64,000 bases of DNA. Origin: Caldovatus sediminis (GTDB taxonomy: Bacteria; Pseudomonadota; Alphaproteobacteria; Acetobacterales; Acetobacteraceae). The DNA is taken from positions 124,001 to 188,000 of the forward strand of contig NZ_BMKS01000004.1 of assembly GCF_014644455.1 (NCBI RefSeq). Direction: 5' to 3'. A program made the translations under genes and the position numbers. Positions within the stretch are counted from its first letter, which is position 1; each line of letters opens with the position of its first letter. A model generated the notes under the pieces. That model searched no databases, was not told the origin of the DNA, and saw only the letters and a program-made list of their open reading frames with translations. This document shows positions 47,695-57,098 of the stretch, one piece after another.

Positions 47695-48354
47695 TCATCC
47701 GGACGCCGCCGCGTCCCCGACGAAGGGGTTGGTCCGCCGCTCCGCCCCGAAGGTGCTGCCCGGCCCGTGACCGCACAGGAAGGCGATGTGGTCGCCGAGC
47801 GGGAACAGCTTGCCGCGGATGCTGCGCACCAGCGCCGCGTGGTCGCCGTAGGGGAAGTCGGTCCGCCCGATCGAGCCGCGGAACAGCACGTCGCCCACCA
47901 CCGCCACGCCCTCCCGAGGCGCGACGAACACCACATGCCCCGGCGTGTGGCCCGGGCAGTGGTACACGTCGAACGCGATGCCGGCGATCGTCACCCGGTC
48001 GCCCTCGGCGAGCCAGCGATCCGGCGTCACCGCGCGGCAGTCGAGGCCGAAGCGCGCGCCCTGCTCCGGCAGCGCGTCGAGCAGGAAGCGGTCCTGCTCC
48101 GCCGGCCCGGCGATCTCGACCGCGCCGCCGAGCCGCTCCTTCAGCTCCGCCGCCCCGCCGGCGTGGTCGGTGTGGCCGTGCGTCAGCAGGATGCGCTCCA
48201 CCGTCACGCCGAGCTGCGCCACGGCGGCGAGGATGCGGTCCACGTCGCCGCCCGGATCCACGACCGTGGCGCGCTTCGCGTCCTCGTCCCAGAGCAGCGC
48301 GCAGTTCTGCTGGAACGGCGTGACGGGGAGGATGGCGGCCTTCAGGCCCGGCAT
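47695..48354 (-). CDS. MBL-fold metallo-hydrolase (YcbL/glyoxalase II-like)
   Basis: 219 residues. Metal motif THGHTDHAGG (H-x-H-x-D-H), then CPGHTPGHVVF and GDVLFRGSIGRTDFPYGD, and a final His in FLCGHGPGSTFGAERRTNPFV. The short length and GHGPGSTF ending match the YcbL-type hydrolases, related to glyoxalase II but lacking its C-terminal substrate domain; the thioester substrate is uncertain. Convergent with the thiolase gene (25 bases between stops). Cytoplasmic. Confidence 0.9.
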   Translation of the reverse strand: MPGLKAAILPVTPFQQNCALLWDEDAKRATVVDPGGDVDRILAAVAQLGVTVERILLTHGHTDHAGGAAELKERLGGAVEIAGPAEQDRFLLDALPEQGARFGLDCRAVTPDRWLAEGDRVTIAGIAFDVYHCPGHTPGHVVFVAPREGVAVVGDVLFRGSIGRTDFPYGDHAALVRSIRGKLFPLGDHIAFLCGHGPGSTFGAERRTNPFVGDAAASG

Positions 48355-48701
48355 GGCGGAACGCTCCTCGCGAGGGAAGGGAAACGCGCATCGCGGCGCC
48401 GGGTCGCGCCGCGCGCGGGGCGATGCGCCGCCGGGCGCCGGACCGGGAGCTTCCGGGCCCACCGCGGTTGCACGCGCCCCATCGCGGCGTGGACGGGCGG
48501 CGGCCGATCGCCGCGCATCGGCGCGCACGATGCGATGCCGGCCGCCATCGCGCAACCGCGTCCGGCCCTGCCCGCCTCGCCCGCCGCGTTGACGTTTCGT
48601 TAAGCCGATCCGTGCCCTGCTCGCCGGGCGCGCAGGGGGAAGCGGCGCGCCGCGGCGTGCAGGAGGCACGCGCGCACGGATGGGGGCCCGCGGTCGCGGC
48701 C
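48355..48701. other. Divergent intergenic region before the RTX gene
   Basis: A 347-bp gap between the MBL hydrolase and the RTX gene. The patch GTTGACGTTTCGTTAAGCC near 48590-48608 is less GC-rich and contains TTGACG, but no -10 element stands at the right spacing. AGGAGG at 48660-48665 is 36 bases before the RTX ATG. No gene is evident. Confidence 0.4.
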
Positions 48702-51700
48702 ATGACCGTCTTCGCGTTCACCAGCGTCGCCGGCACGCGGATCGCATTCGACCCGGCGCGCGACCAGCTCGCCTTTTCCATCGGCTTCGCCGCCGCCGGG
48801 CTCAGCCTCTCGGTCGCCGGGGGCGACCTGCTCGTCGCCCATGGCGGGCTCTGGGTGCGCCTGGCCGATCTCGGCGCGGTGACGGCGCTCGGCGACGCCA
48901 ACTTCGTCTTCGCCGACGGCAGCGTGGCGCGATTCGACGCGGTCGGGCCGCAGACGCTGCTCGGCGGGGCGGGCGGCGACTACTTCTCGATCCTCCAGGG
49001 CGGGGCGGATGTCGTGGCCGCGGGGGCGGGCGACGACCGGCTGGTCGCCGGCACCGCGCTCGACGCCGGCGACCGGCTCGATGGCGGCCCGGGGACCGAC
49101 ACGCTCCTGCTCGCCGGGCCGCTCGACGTCACCTTCGGGCCGGCCACCGTCACCGGCATCGAGCGCATCCTCGTCGGCGGCGGCGGTCCGGTGCGGCTGG
49201 TGCTGGACGACGCCACCGCCGCCACCGCCACGCCGGCGCCGGGCGCCACGTTCACCGTGGACGCGACCGGGCAACTCCAGGCCCAGGATGCGCTGCACCT
49301 GGACGGACGGGCGGTGCTCGGCACCGCCATGGCGCTGCTGGGCGGGGCGGGCGCCGACACGCTGCTCGGCGGCGGCGGGGCCGACCGGCTCGAAGGCGGC
49401 GCGGGCAACGACAGCCTCGCGGGCGGGCCCGGCGACGACACCCTCATCGGCGGCGCCGGGGCCGACCTGCTGCGCGGCGGGCCCGGCGAGGACCTGTTCC
49501 TCTACACCGAGCCGGGCGCCGGGCAGAGCGCGCCCGCCGCGCCGGACCGGATCCTCGACTTCGAGGGCGCCGGCGCGCCGGGCGGCGACCTGATCGCGCT
49601 GCCCCCGGCGCTCCGCCTCGGCCGGCCGATCGCCTTCAGCCTGGCCTCGGTCGCCTTCGACTTCGGCGGCTACGGCGGGCCGCCGCAATTGCCGGAGCCG
49701 ATGATCGGCGACGGCTTCGCCGACCTGGTCTGGCGCTACGATCCGGAGGACGCGGCGGCGCCGTTCCGGATCTGGCTCGACGCCGACGACGACGGCCGGA
49801 TCGGGCCGAACGACCTGTTTCTGCGCCTCGCCCCGGCGGAGGGCGAATCGCCGGACCGCCTCCTGGCCGCGGACTTCCTCGCCGAGATCGCCGGCTGGCG
49901 GGGCGGGTCCGGCGACGACCTGATCGTCGGCGGCGCCCTCGACGACAGCGCCTGGGGGGAGGGGGGCAACGACACGATCCTGGGCGGCCCGGGCGCCGAT
50001 CAGCTCTGGGGCGGCCCGGGCGACGACCTGCTCGACGGCGGCGAGCACGGCGACATCCTGCGCGGCGGCCCGGGCGGCGACACGCTGAGCGGCGGCGAGG
50101 GCCCCGACACGCTCTACGCCGAGGACAGCGACCCCTTCATCCTCGACGCCCCGGCGCACCGCAACCTGCTGCTCGGCGGCCCGGGCGACGATCTGCTGAT
50201 CGGCGGCAACGGTCGCGACACCCTGCTCGGCGAGGACGGGAACGACAGCCTGTTCGGCGGGGCGGGCGACGACCTCCTCGATGGCGGCGCCGACGGCGAC
50301 CTGATCTACGGCGATGCCGGGAACGACACGCTCCAGGGCGGCGCCGGGGCCGACTGGCTCCATGGCGGCGCGGGCGACGACCGCATCGTCGGCGGGCCCG
50401 GCAAGGACACGCTCGTCGGCGGCCCCGGGCGCGACACCCTGATCGGCGGCGCCGACGCCGACCTCTTCGTCGTCGAGCTGCACCTGCCCGGCGCGCCCGC
50501 CTCCAGCGGCGCGGCGCCCGACCTCATCGAGGACTTCGCCCCGGCCGAGGGCGATCGGATCGGCTTCGACTCCGCGGACGGCTTCGTGATGACGCCCGAC
50601 GGGCCGATGCCGCTGCTGTGGCGCGGCGTGCCCTTCTCGGGCCCGCCGCTCGACGTCACCGGACGCGGCGATCAGCCGCCGCTCGGCTTCGTGCTGTCCG
50701 GCAAGGACGTCGGCGACGGCTACGTCCAGGTCTTCTGGCTGCCGCTGGTCGAGGGCGGCGTCGAGGTGGGCGGCTGGCTGGTGGCGGACCTCGATCGCGA
50801 TTCGGTGCTCGGCGCGCAGGACATGGTCGTGCGCATCCGTGGCACCAACCGGCTGCGCGAGCAGGATTTCGTCGCCGGTACCTTCCTCGGGCGCGCCGGC
50901 AGCCTGGCCAACGACAGCATGACCGGCGGACCCGGCCCCGATCACCTGTTCGGGCTGCGCGGCGACGATACCCTTCACGGGGGCGGCGGTCCGGACCGGC
51001 TGCAGGGCGGGCCGGGCAACGACAGGCTGTTCGGCGACGACGGCGACGACCTGCTCTGGGGCGGCACCGGCTCCGACACGCTGCGCGGCGGCGACGGCGG
51101 CGACGCGCTGTTCGCCGAGGGCTACGACAACGCCGAGACCGACGCGGCGACGGACCGCAACCTCCTGGCCGGCGAGGCCGGCAACGACAGCCTGTATGGC
51201 GGCCGCGGCTCCGACACGCTGCGCGGCGGCACGGGCGACGACCTCGCCTACGGCGGCGACGGCAACGACGTGCTCGAGGGCGGCGCGGGCGCCGACACCC
51301 TGTTCGGCGGCAGCGGCAACGACCGGCTCGACGGTGGCGCGGGTGCGGACCGCATCGATGCCGGTCCCGGCGACGACACGGTGGTCTATGATCCGCGCGA
51401 CCCCTGGGTGGACGGGGGCGAAGGCTACGACCTCCTGGTGCTGCCGGCGGACTGGCGCGTCGGCGCTGTGGTCCTGCGCGAGGACGGCACCGACCAGGTC
51501 GGCGGCGGCGGCATCGCGATCGGCTTCGAGGCGGTGGACGGCGCGGTCAGCCCCGGCTCCCTCCGGATGACCGGCTCGTCCGGAGCGAACCTCCTGATCG
51601 GCGGCGCCTTCGCCGACATGCTGCGCGGCGGTGCGGGCGACGACACCCTGACCGGCGGCGTCGGGGACGACTGGCTGATCGGCGGTGCGGGCGACGACGT

Positions 51701-53117
51701 GCTCGCAGGCGGCCCCGGGGCCGACCTGATCGAGGGCGGCGCAGGCTTCGACATCGCCGACTACTCATGGGCGGCGTCCGGCGTGACGGTCTCGCTCGCC
51801 ACCGGTCGCGGGCCGGGCGGCGACACGCTGACCGGAATCGAGGGCCTGTGGGGCGGCACCGGCGGCGACCTCCTCGTCGGTAACGGCTTCGCCAACCTCC
51901 TCGAGGGGCGCAGCGGGGCCGACACGTTGCGCGGCGGCGGCGGCGACGACACGCTGCTGGGCGGGCCGGGCGACGACCAGGTGTTCGGCGGGCCGGGCGA
52001 CGACCGGTTGTTCGGTGGACCGGGCGACGACCGGCTGGCCGGTGGCGACGGCAACGATCTCCTGTTCGGCGGCTCGGGGACCGACACCCTTCTGGGCGGC
52101 CCGGGCAACGACTACTACGTGGTGGACAGCGAGCTGGACCGGATCGTCGAACTGCCCGGCGAGGGCTTCGACATCGTCCTTGTGGAGGGTCCCGGGTACC
52201 GCCTCCCGCCCTCGGTCGAGGCGCTGGTGATCGCCGCCACCGCGCCGAACCGCAGCTACGGCGTCGGCAACGACGAGAACAACACGCTGATCGGGAACGC
52301 GCTGGACAACCTGCTGATCGGTCTCGGCGGCGACGATTCAATCCGGGGCGGCGACGGGCGCGACACGATCTACGGCATGGACGGCAACGACCTGGTCTTC
52401 GGCGAGGACGGGCCCGACTACCTGCTCGGCGGCGCCGGCGACGACACCCTCGACGGCGGTCTCGGCCGGGACAGGCTGTTCGGGCAGGAGGGCAACGACG
52501 TCCTCCTCGGCGGTCCCGGGGCGGCCTCGGACACGCTGACCGGCGGCGATGGCCACGACTGGCTCGACGGCGGCCCTGGCGCGGACGTGATGTATGGTGG
52601 CCCCGGCAACGACACCTTCGTCGTGGACCATCCCGACGACCTCGTGATCGAGTTGCCCGGCGAGGGCACCGACACCGTCATCGTCCGCCTCCGCGAGGGC
52701 TATCGGCTGCCCGCCGACATCGAGAACCTGCGGCTCGAGGGGCCGGCGCGGCTCGGCATCGGCAATGCGCTCGACAACCTCCTGATCGGCGGCACGGGCG
52801 CCGACACGCTCCAGGGCGGGGCCGGCGACGACACGCTGTTCGGCGGCGCCGGGCGGGACATCCTGACCGGCGGAGCCGGCCGCGACACCTTCGTCCTCGC
52901 GCGCGGCGGCGGCGTGGACACCATCACCGACTTCATTCCCGGGACCGACCGGATCGAGCTGCGCGGCACCGGCATCAGGAGCTTCGAGGAGCTGCGCGCC
53001 GCCACGCGGCAGGCCGGGGCCGACCTGGTGATCGATCTCGGCGAAGGGGATCGGGGGATACTGCAGAACGTCCAGAAGGCGGCCCTGGTGGCGGGGGACT
53101 TCCTGTTCGTCGCCTGA
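48702..53117 (+). CDS. Large RTX (hemolysin-type calcium-binding) secreted protein
   Basis: 1471 residues. After an N-terminal ~90-residue domain (TRIAFDPARDQLAFSIGFAA...ANFVFADGSVARFD), dozens of GG-x-G-x-D-x-(L/I) nonapeptides form several Ca-binding beta-rolls. Between them are two related spacer modules holding EF-hand-like loops (DADDDGRIGPND, from residue 360; DLDRDSVLGAQD, from residue 696) and two copies of the YYVVDSELDRIVELPGEG/FVVDHPDDLVIELPGEG module. The C-terminus, ending LVAGDFLFVA, resembles a type I secretion signal. No signal peptide, acyltransferase, protease motif or TolC/ABC genes are present nearby; it is probably a structural or adhesive surface protein. The strong AGGAGG site is unusually far from the ATG. 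Confidence 0.9.
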   Translation: MTVFAFTSVAGTRIAFDPARDQLAFSIGFAAAGLSLSVAGGDLLVAHGGLWVRLADLGAVTALGDANFVFADGSVARFDAVGPQTLLGGAGGDYFSILQGGADVVAAGAGDDRLVAGTALDAGDRLDGGPGTDTLLLAGPLDVTFGPATVTGIERILVGGGGPVRLVLDDATAATATPAPGATFTVDATGQLQAQDALHLDGRAVLGTAMALLGGAGADTLLGGGGADRLEGGAGNDSLAGGPGDDTLIGGAGADLLRGGPGEDLFLYTEPGAGQSAPAAPDRILDFEGAGAPGGDLIALPPALRLGRPIAFSLASVAFDFGGYGGPPQLPEPMIGDGFADLVWRYDPEDAAAPFRIWLDADDDGRIGPNDLFLRLAPAEGESPDRLLAADFLAEIAGWRGGSGDDLIVGGALDDSAWGEGGNDTILGGPGADQLWGGPGDDLLDGGEHGDILRGGPGGDTLSGGEGPDTLYAEDSDPFILDAPAHRNLLLGGPGDDLLIGGNGRDTLLGEDGNDSLFGGAGDDLLDGGADGDLIYGDAGNDTLQGGAGADWLHGGAGDDRIVGGPGKDTLVGGPGRDTLIGGADADLFVVELHLPGAPASSGAAPDLIEDFAPAEGDRIGFDSADGFVMTPDGPMPLLWRGVPFSGPPLDVTGRGDQPPLGFVLSGKDVGDGYVQVFWLPLVEGGVEVGGWLVADLDRDSVLGAQDMVVRIRGTNRLREQDFVAGTFLGRAGSLANDSMTGGPGPDHLFGLRGDDTLHGGGGPDRLQGGPGNDRLFGDDGDDLLWGGTGSDTLRGGDGGDALFAEGYDNAETDAATDRNLLAGEAGNDSLYGGRGSDTLRGGTGDDLAYGGDGNDVLEGGAGADTLFGGSGNDRLDGGAGADRIDAGPGDDTVVYDPRDPWVDGGEGYDLLVLPADWRVGAVVLREDGTDQVGGGGIAIGFEAVDGAVSPGSLRMTGSSGANLLIGGAFADMLRGGAGDDTLTGGVGDDWLIGGAGDDVLAGGPGADLIEGGAGFDIADYSWAASGVTVSLATGRGPGGDTLTGIEGLWGGTGGDLLVGNGFANLLEGRSGADTLRGGGGDDTLLGGPGDDQVFGGPGDDRLFGGPGDDRLAGGDGNDLLFGGSGTDTLLGGPGNDYYVVDSELDRIVELPGEGFDIVLVEGPGYRLPPSVEALVIAATAPNRSYGVGNDENNTLIGNALDNLLIGLGGDDSIRGGDGRDTIYGMDGNDLVFGEDGPDYLLGGAGDDTLDGGLGRDRLFGQEGNDVLLGGPGAASDTLTGGDGHDWLDGGPGADVMYGGPGNDTFVVDHPDDLVIELPGEGTDTVIVRLREGYRLPADIENLRLEGPARLGIGNALDNLLIGGTGADTLQGGAGDDTLFGGAGRDILTGGAGRDTFVLARGGGVDTITDFIPGTDRIELRGTGIRSFEELRAATRQAGADLVIDLGEGDRGILQNVQKAALVAGDFLFVA

Positions 53118-53214
53118 TCCGGGGCGGCAGGTCCGGGGCGGGCGTGGCGGAGCCTTCCCAGGCCCCGCCGGCTTCCCCATCTTGGGCAGTGCCGGAGCGG
53201 CGGGAGGCGGACGC

Positions 53215-53805
53215 ATGGCGGCGCAGCAGGGTGCGGAACCGGGGACGGCAGCGGATCGGGAGGAGGAGGTCGCCACGCTCGGCGGCGGCTGCTTCTGGTG
53301 CCTCGATGCGGTCTATCGCGACCTCGAGGGCGTGAGGCGCGTGGTCTCCGGCTACGCCGGCGGGCACGTGCCGAACCCCACCTACGAGCAGGTCTGCGGC
53401 AAGGGGACCGGGCATGCGGAGGTGGTGCAGATCACCTTCGACCCGAAGGTCGTCTCCTACGCCGACCTGCTGCGGGTGTTCTTCGCCATCCACGACCCGA
53501 CGACCAGGGACCGCCAGGGCGCCGATGTCGGGCCGCAGTACCGCTCGATCATCCTCTACCACTCCGAGGCGCAGCGCCGCACGGCGGAGGCGGTGATGCG
53601 CGAGGTCGGGCAGGCGGGCGTCTGGGGCGCGCCGCTGGTGACGGAACTCTTGCCGGCGCGCGCGTTCTGGCCGGCCGAGCCGGAGCACCAGGACTACTTC
53701 GCGCGCAACCCGTGGAGCGGCTACTGCCGCGCGGTGATCGCGCCGAAGGTGGCGAAGTTCCGCAAGACCTTCGCCGACCGGCTGAAGCGGCGCTCGGCGG
53801 CCTGA
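53215..53805 (+). CDS. msrA: Peptide-methionine (S)-S-oxide reductase MsrA
   Basis: 196 residues; GGAGG eight bases before the ATG at 53215 decides the start. The catalytic motif is LGGGCFWCLDAVYRDLEGVRRVVSGYAGG, with the nucleophilic Cys first. FDPKVVSYADLLRVFFAIHDPTTRDRQGADVGPQYRSII and AEPEHQDYFARNPWSGYC complete the fold; GYC near the end may supply a resolving cysteine. It repairs oxidised methionine in the cytoplasm. Single gene between the RTX gene and a convergent SDR. Confidence 0.95.
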   Translation: MAAQQGAEPGTAADREEEVATLGGGCFWCLDAVYRDLEGVRRVVSGYAGGHVPNPTYEQVCGKGTGHAEVVQITFDPKVVSYADLLRVFFAIHDPTTRDRQGADVGPQYRSIILYHSEAQRRTAEAVMREVGQAGVWGAPLVTELLPARAFWPAEPEHQDYFARNPWSGYCRAVIAPKVAKFRKTFADRLKRRSAA

Positions 53806-53818
53806 GCGCGCCGGCGCC

Positions 53819-54604
53819 TCAGCCCAGGTACTGCAGGTCGCCGTCCACGCTCAGCGCCTGGCCGCTGATCGTCGCCCCGAAGGGCGAGCAGAGATAGAGC
53901 GCCATGTTGGCGATGTCGTGCGGCGTGACGTAGCAGCGGAGCGACGCCGCGGCGAGCAGCTTCTCCTCCTGCTCGCGGAAGGGCACGCCGAGCGCCTGCG
54001 ACTTCGCCTCGATGACGCGGCGGATGCGCTCGCCGGCGACCAGGCCGGGGAGGATGGCGTTCACCCGGATGCCGTCCGGGCCGAGCTCGGCGGCGAGCGA
54101 CCTGGTGAAGCCCACCACGCCCCATTTCGCCGCGGCGTAGGGGCTCCTCAGCGGGAAGCCGAACTTCCCCGCCGCCGAGGAGAGGTTGATGATCGCCCCG
54201 CCGCCGGCCGCGCGCAGCGCCGGGACGGCGCGGCGGGCGCAGTGGAACATCGCGGCGAGGTCGATGCGGAGGGTCCGCTCGAGGTCCTCCGGCGCCACCT
54301 CCTCGACCCGCGCCGTCGGGCCGGCGATGCCGGCGTTGTTGACCAGCACGTCGAGGCCGCCGAGGTGGTCCACCGCGGCGTCCACGAAGCCCTCGCACTC
54401 CGCGACCTCGGCCATGTCGGCGCGCAGATGGGGGTGCGGGCAGGCGGCCAGCGCCTCGGCGTCCACGTCGCAGACGAAGACCCGCGCGCCGCGGGCGGCG
54501 AAGCTGTCGGCCATCACCCGCCCGATGCCGCCGGCGCCGGCGCTGATCGCGACCCGGAGCCCGGCCAGCTCCACCGGCAGCGGCGTGGATGCCCCTTCCA
54601 CCAT
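53819..54604 (-). CDS. Short-chain dehydrogenase/reductase
   Basis: 261 residues, classical SDR. Cofactor motif SAGAGGIGRVMADSFAARGARVFVCDVD has Ala for the usual Thr/Gly in the first position, with Asp after the second strand (NAD preference). NNAGIAGPTARVEE, catalytic Ser in INLSSAAGKFGF and Tyr-Lys in SPYAAAKWGVVGFTRSLAAELG are present, and the end VDGDLQYLG is typical. Substrate unknown. AGGACT precedes the start. Convergent with msrA, divergent from the SPFH gene. Confidence 0.9.
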   Translation of the reverse strand: MVEGASTPLPVELAGLRVAISAGAGGIGRVMADSFAARGARVFVCDVDAEALAACPHPHLRADMAEVAECEGFVDAAVDHLGGLDVLVNNAGIAGPTARVEEVAPEDLERTLRIDLAAMFHCARRAVPALRAAGGGAIINLSSAAGKFGFPLRSPYAAAKWGVVGFTRSLAAELGPDGIRVNAILPGLVAGERIRRVIEAKSQALGVPFREQEEKLLAAASLRCYVTPHDIANMALYLCSPFGATISGQALSVDGDLQYLG

Positions 54605-54730
54605 GCGAGTCCTCCCTCGGTGTACGCCCTCGCCCGCGGTGTAGCGCGCCGGCGCCGGGCCGTGCGAGTCGGGCTCGCAGTCGCGAGAGATTGAGGTTAC
54701 CTTGCGGTCATTGTGAGCGCGGAGTGACCC

Positions 54731-55822
54731 ATGCCGATCTCGGGTGCCGACCTCATCTGGATCGTCCTGATCCTGCTCGCCGTCCTCACCATCTTCAAAG
54801 GGGTCAAGCAGGTCCCCCAGGGCTCGGTGTGGACGGTCGAACGCTTCGGTGCCTTCACGCGGCTGCTGCAGCCGGGGCTGAACTGGATCGTGCCCTATGT
54901 CGACCGGATCGGGCGCAAGATGAACGTCCAGGAGGTCGTGCTCGACATCCCAGAGCAGGCGGTGATCACGCGCGACAACGCGACCGTCAACGTGGACGGG
55001 ATCGTGTACTACCGCGTCATGGACCCGGCCAAGGCGGCGTACCAGGTGCAGGATCTGACCCAGGCGCTCTCGGCCCTGGCCATGACGAACATCCGTGCGG
55101 TGATCGGCGAGATGGACCTCGACCAGACCCTGTCCTCGCGGGACCGTATCAACTCCTCGCTGCTCTCGATCCTCGACGGCGCGACGGATCCCTGGGGCGT
55201 GAAGGTCTCGCGCGTCGAGATCCGCAAGATCGAGCCGCCTGAGAACCTGGTCCGCGCCATGAACCTGCAGATGACCGCCGAGCGCGAGCGACGCGCGACC
55301 GTGGCCCGGGCCGAGGGCGAGCGGGAGGCCGAGATCAAGCGGGCCGAGGGCGAGAAGCAGGCCCTCGTCCTCGCCGCCGAGGGTCGGCGCGAGGCCGCCT
55401 TCCGCGACGCCGAGGCGCGCGAGCGGCTCGCCGAGGCCGAGGCGGCGGCCACCCGCATGGTCGCCGAGGTCGCGGGCGGCGTCGGCGCCGATGCGCTGCG
55501 CTACTTCATCAGCGACAAGTACGTGAAGGCGTTCGAGCAGCTCGCCCAGAACAACGCGCAGAAGCTGGTGATCGTCCCGATGGAGGCCACCGCGCTGGCC
55601 GCCGGCATCAGCCAGGCCCTCGAGCTCTTCCGGGGGCCGGGCGGCGGTGGGGGCGCCGCGCCGCCATCCTCCGGCCCGCGGCCGTCCGCCCCGCGCCCGG
55701 GTGGCGGGGGCGGCGGAGGCGGGGCCGGGTCGCGGCCATCGGCGCCTCCGCCCCCGCCCCCCGCGCTTGCGCAGGTGACCCTTCCATCGCCGACTTCGGG
55801 CTCGCCCTGGAGCCGGGCCTGA
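54731..55822 (+). CDS. SPFH domain (stomatin/QmcA-type) membrane protein
   Basis: 363 residues. One N-terminal membrane segment (ADLIWIVLILLAVLTIFKGV), then the PHB domain (QGSVWTVERFGAFTRLLQPGLNWIVPYVDRIGRKMNVQEVVLDIPEQAVITRDNATVNVDGIVYYRV) to about residue 185, an Ala/Glu/Arg coiled coil (VARAEGEREAEIKRAEGEKQALVLAAEGRREAAFRDAEARERLAEAEAAA), and a Gly/Pro-rich tail. Such proteins scaffold membrane microdomains and usually pair with an NfeD protein, encoded here six bases downstream. The last ~60 residues are low-complexity and likely disordered. Confidence 0.93.
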   Translation: MPISGADLIWIVLILLAVLTIFKGVKQVPQGSVWTVERFGAFTRLLQPGLNWIVPYVDRIGRKMNVQEVVLDIPEQAVITRDNATVNVDGIVYYRVMDPAKAAYQVQDLTQALSALAMTNIRAVIGEMDLDQTLSSRDRINSSLLSILDGATDPWGVKVSRVEIRKIEPPENLVRAMNLQMTAERERRATVARAEGEREAEIKRAEGEKQALVLAAEGRREAAFRDAEARERLAEAEAAATRMVAEVAGGVGADALRYFISDKYVKAFEQLAQNNAQKLVIVPMEATALAAGISQALELFRGPGGGGGAAPPSSGPRPSAPRPGGGGGGGGAGSRPSAPPPPPPALAQVTLPSPTSGSPWSRA

Positions 55823-55827
55823 ACGCG

Positions 55828-56325
55828 ATGGGCGACTGGCTGTCGCTCAATCCCGGATTGGCCTGGATCCTGGTCGGGCTGCTGCTGCTCGGCGCCGAGA
55901 TCCTGGCGCCCGGCGTGTATCTCCTCTGGATCGGCCTGGCGGCGATCGGGACCGGCCTCTACCTGATGGTGGCGCCGGCGGCCGGGCTGGCCGACGCGGT
56001 GGTGGTATTCCTCGTGCTGCTGGCCGCGAGCATCGCGGTGGCGCTGAGGCTGCGCGGCGGCCGCCTGCCGCGGCCGCGCGTGAACACGCCCGATTCCGGC
56101 CTGGTCGGCCGCACCGCCCTGGTCGTGTCGGCGGCCGGGCCGGAGCTGCGCGTGCGGGTCGGCGACAGCGAGTGGCTGGCCCTGCCGGCCGGCGGCGCCG
56201 CGCTGCGGGAGGGCGAGGTGGTGCGCGTGGTCGGCGTGCGCGGCACCGCGCTGGTGGTGGACACGCTGGCGCATGCGGCGGCCGAATCGCTTCCCGCCGC
56301 AGCGGCGCCGGAGAGCGGCGCCTAG
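55828..56325 (+). CDS. NfeD-like membrane protein
   Basis: 165 residues. Two or three membrane segments (LAWILVGLLLLGAEILAPGVYLLWIGLAAIGTGLYLMV; AVVVFLVLLAASIAVALRL) are followed by a soluble OB-fold domain (SGLVGRTALVVSAAGPELRVRVGDSEWLAL...GEVVRVVGVRGTALVVD), the short NfeD1b layout without the ClpP-type protease part. It acts with the upstream SPFH protein in membrane organisation. The six-base gap indicates one transcript. Confidence 0.9.
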   Translation: MGDWLSLNPGLAWILVGLLLLGAEILAPGVYLLWIGLAAIGTGLYLMVAPAAGLADAVVVFLVLLAASIAVALRLRGGRLPRPRVNTPDSGLVGRTALVVSAAGPELRVRVGDSEWLALPAGGAALREGEVVRVVGVRGTALVVDTLAHAAAESLPAAAAPESGA

Positions 56326-56426
56326 GGACGGCGGTTGCTGCCGGAGGGCGCGGCCTTCCCGGGGGCGATTGCTCCCGCCGCGCATCCGGAAAAGGATGGG
56401 CGCGCTGTTCCCCGTCGGAGGGCGAG

Positions 56427-56999
56427 ATGAGCGACGAGTTCCTCGGTGACCGCAAGCGTGCGCTGGAAGAGGCCTTCTTCGCGAAGGAGAACGAAAGGCT
56501 GCGGCAGCGGCTGCGCCAGGCGGACGAGACGAAGGCACGCAAGCAGGCGCTCGCCGCGGCCTCGGGCATCAGCGACGAGGCGGTGCTGGAGCGGCTCGTC
56601 GCCCTCGACCTCGGCAGCGACACGCTGGCCGCACTGTCCCTGGTGCCTCTCGTGATGGTCGCCTGGGCCGACGGCAGCATCGAGGAGAAGGAGCGGGAGG
56701 CCGTGCTCGCCGCGGCGGCGGAAACGGCGGGGACGGGCGGCCGGGAGGTCGACTGCGAGCTGCTCGACCGGTGGCTCAAGCAGCCGCCGCCGCGCGAACT
56801 GGTCGCCGCCTGGACCGACTACGCCCGCGCCGTGTCGGCCAGCCTCGACGACGCGGCCCGGCAGGCGTTGAAGGCCGAGGTGGTGGGCCGCGCGCGCCGG
56901 GTCGCCGAGGCGGCGGGAGGGTTCCTGGGCCTCGGCCGCCGGGTCTCGGCGGCCGAGCGGGCGGTGCTGGAGAGGCTGGAGCAGGTCTTCTCCGGCTGA
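56427..56999 (+). CDS. TerB-like helical protein
   Basis: 190 residues; GGAGG six bases before the ATG. The N-terminal third is a charged helix (EEAFFAKENERLRQRLRQADETKARKQALAAASG). The middle reads LAALSLVPLVMVAWADGSIEEKEREAVLAAAAETAG, a pattern of TerB/TerB-like folds in which the Asp/Glu residues may bind metal. Function unknown; not part of a ter operon. The gene may share a transcript with the SPFH/NfeD pair (101-bp gap). The repeat unit begins 100 bases after its stop. Confidence 0.75.
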   Translation: MSDEFLGDRKRALEEAFFAKENERLRQRLRQADETKARKQALAAASGISDEAVLERLVALDLGSDTLAALSLVPLVMVAWADGSIEEKEREAVLAAAAETAGTGGREVDCELLDRWLKQPPPRELVAAWTDYARAVSASLDDAARQALKAEVVGRARRVAEAAGGFLGLGRRVSAAERAVLERLEQVFSG

Positions 57000-57098
57000 G
57001 GTCGCGAAGGCGCGTCCCCCGCGGCGCGGCCGTCGCCGGCCCGGCGTCCTGGGCGGAGGGGGCGGCCGGCGCCCGGGGCGCCAGTGCGGGCGCGGCTA

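Noticed and set aside
48680-51391. ATG at 48680 with AGGAGG 14 bases upstream, opening a 903-codon frame.
   Set aside because: The translation is low-complexity Arg/Ala text; the RTX repeats are in the frame starting at 48702, so the strong ribosome site is probably coincidental or acts at a distance.
49000-53000. Dense short DNA repeats resembling a CRISPR or satellite array.
   Set aside because: They are codon-level repeats of GG-x-G-x-D nonapeptides inside one open frame; there are no uniform repeats with unique spacers.
54665-54690. Inverted repeat CTCGC-AGTC-GCGAG before the SPFH gene as an operator.
   Set aside because: Five-base GC arms are expected by chance in this composition, and no promoter elements at standard spacing accompany it.
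55640-55822. Glycine/proline homopolymer-rich end of the SPFH gene as a possible frameshift.
   Set aside because: The frame stays open and ends six bases before the NfeD start, the expected operon spacing; low-complexity tails are common in this family.
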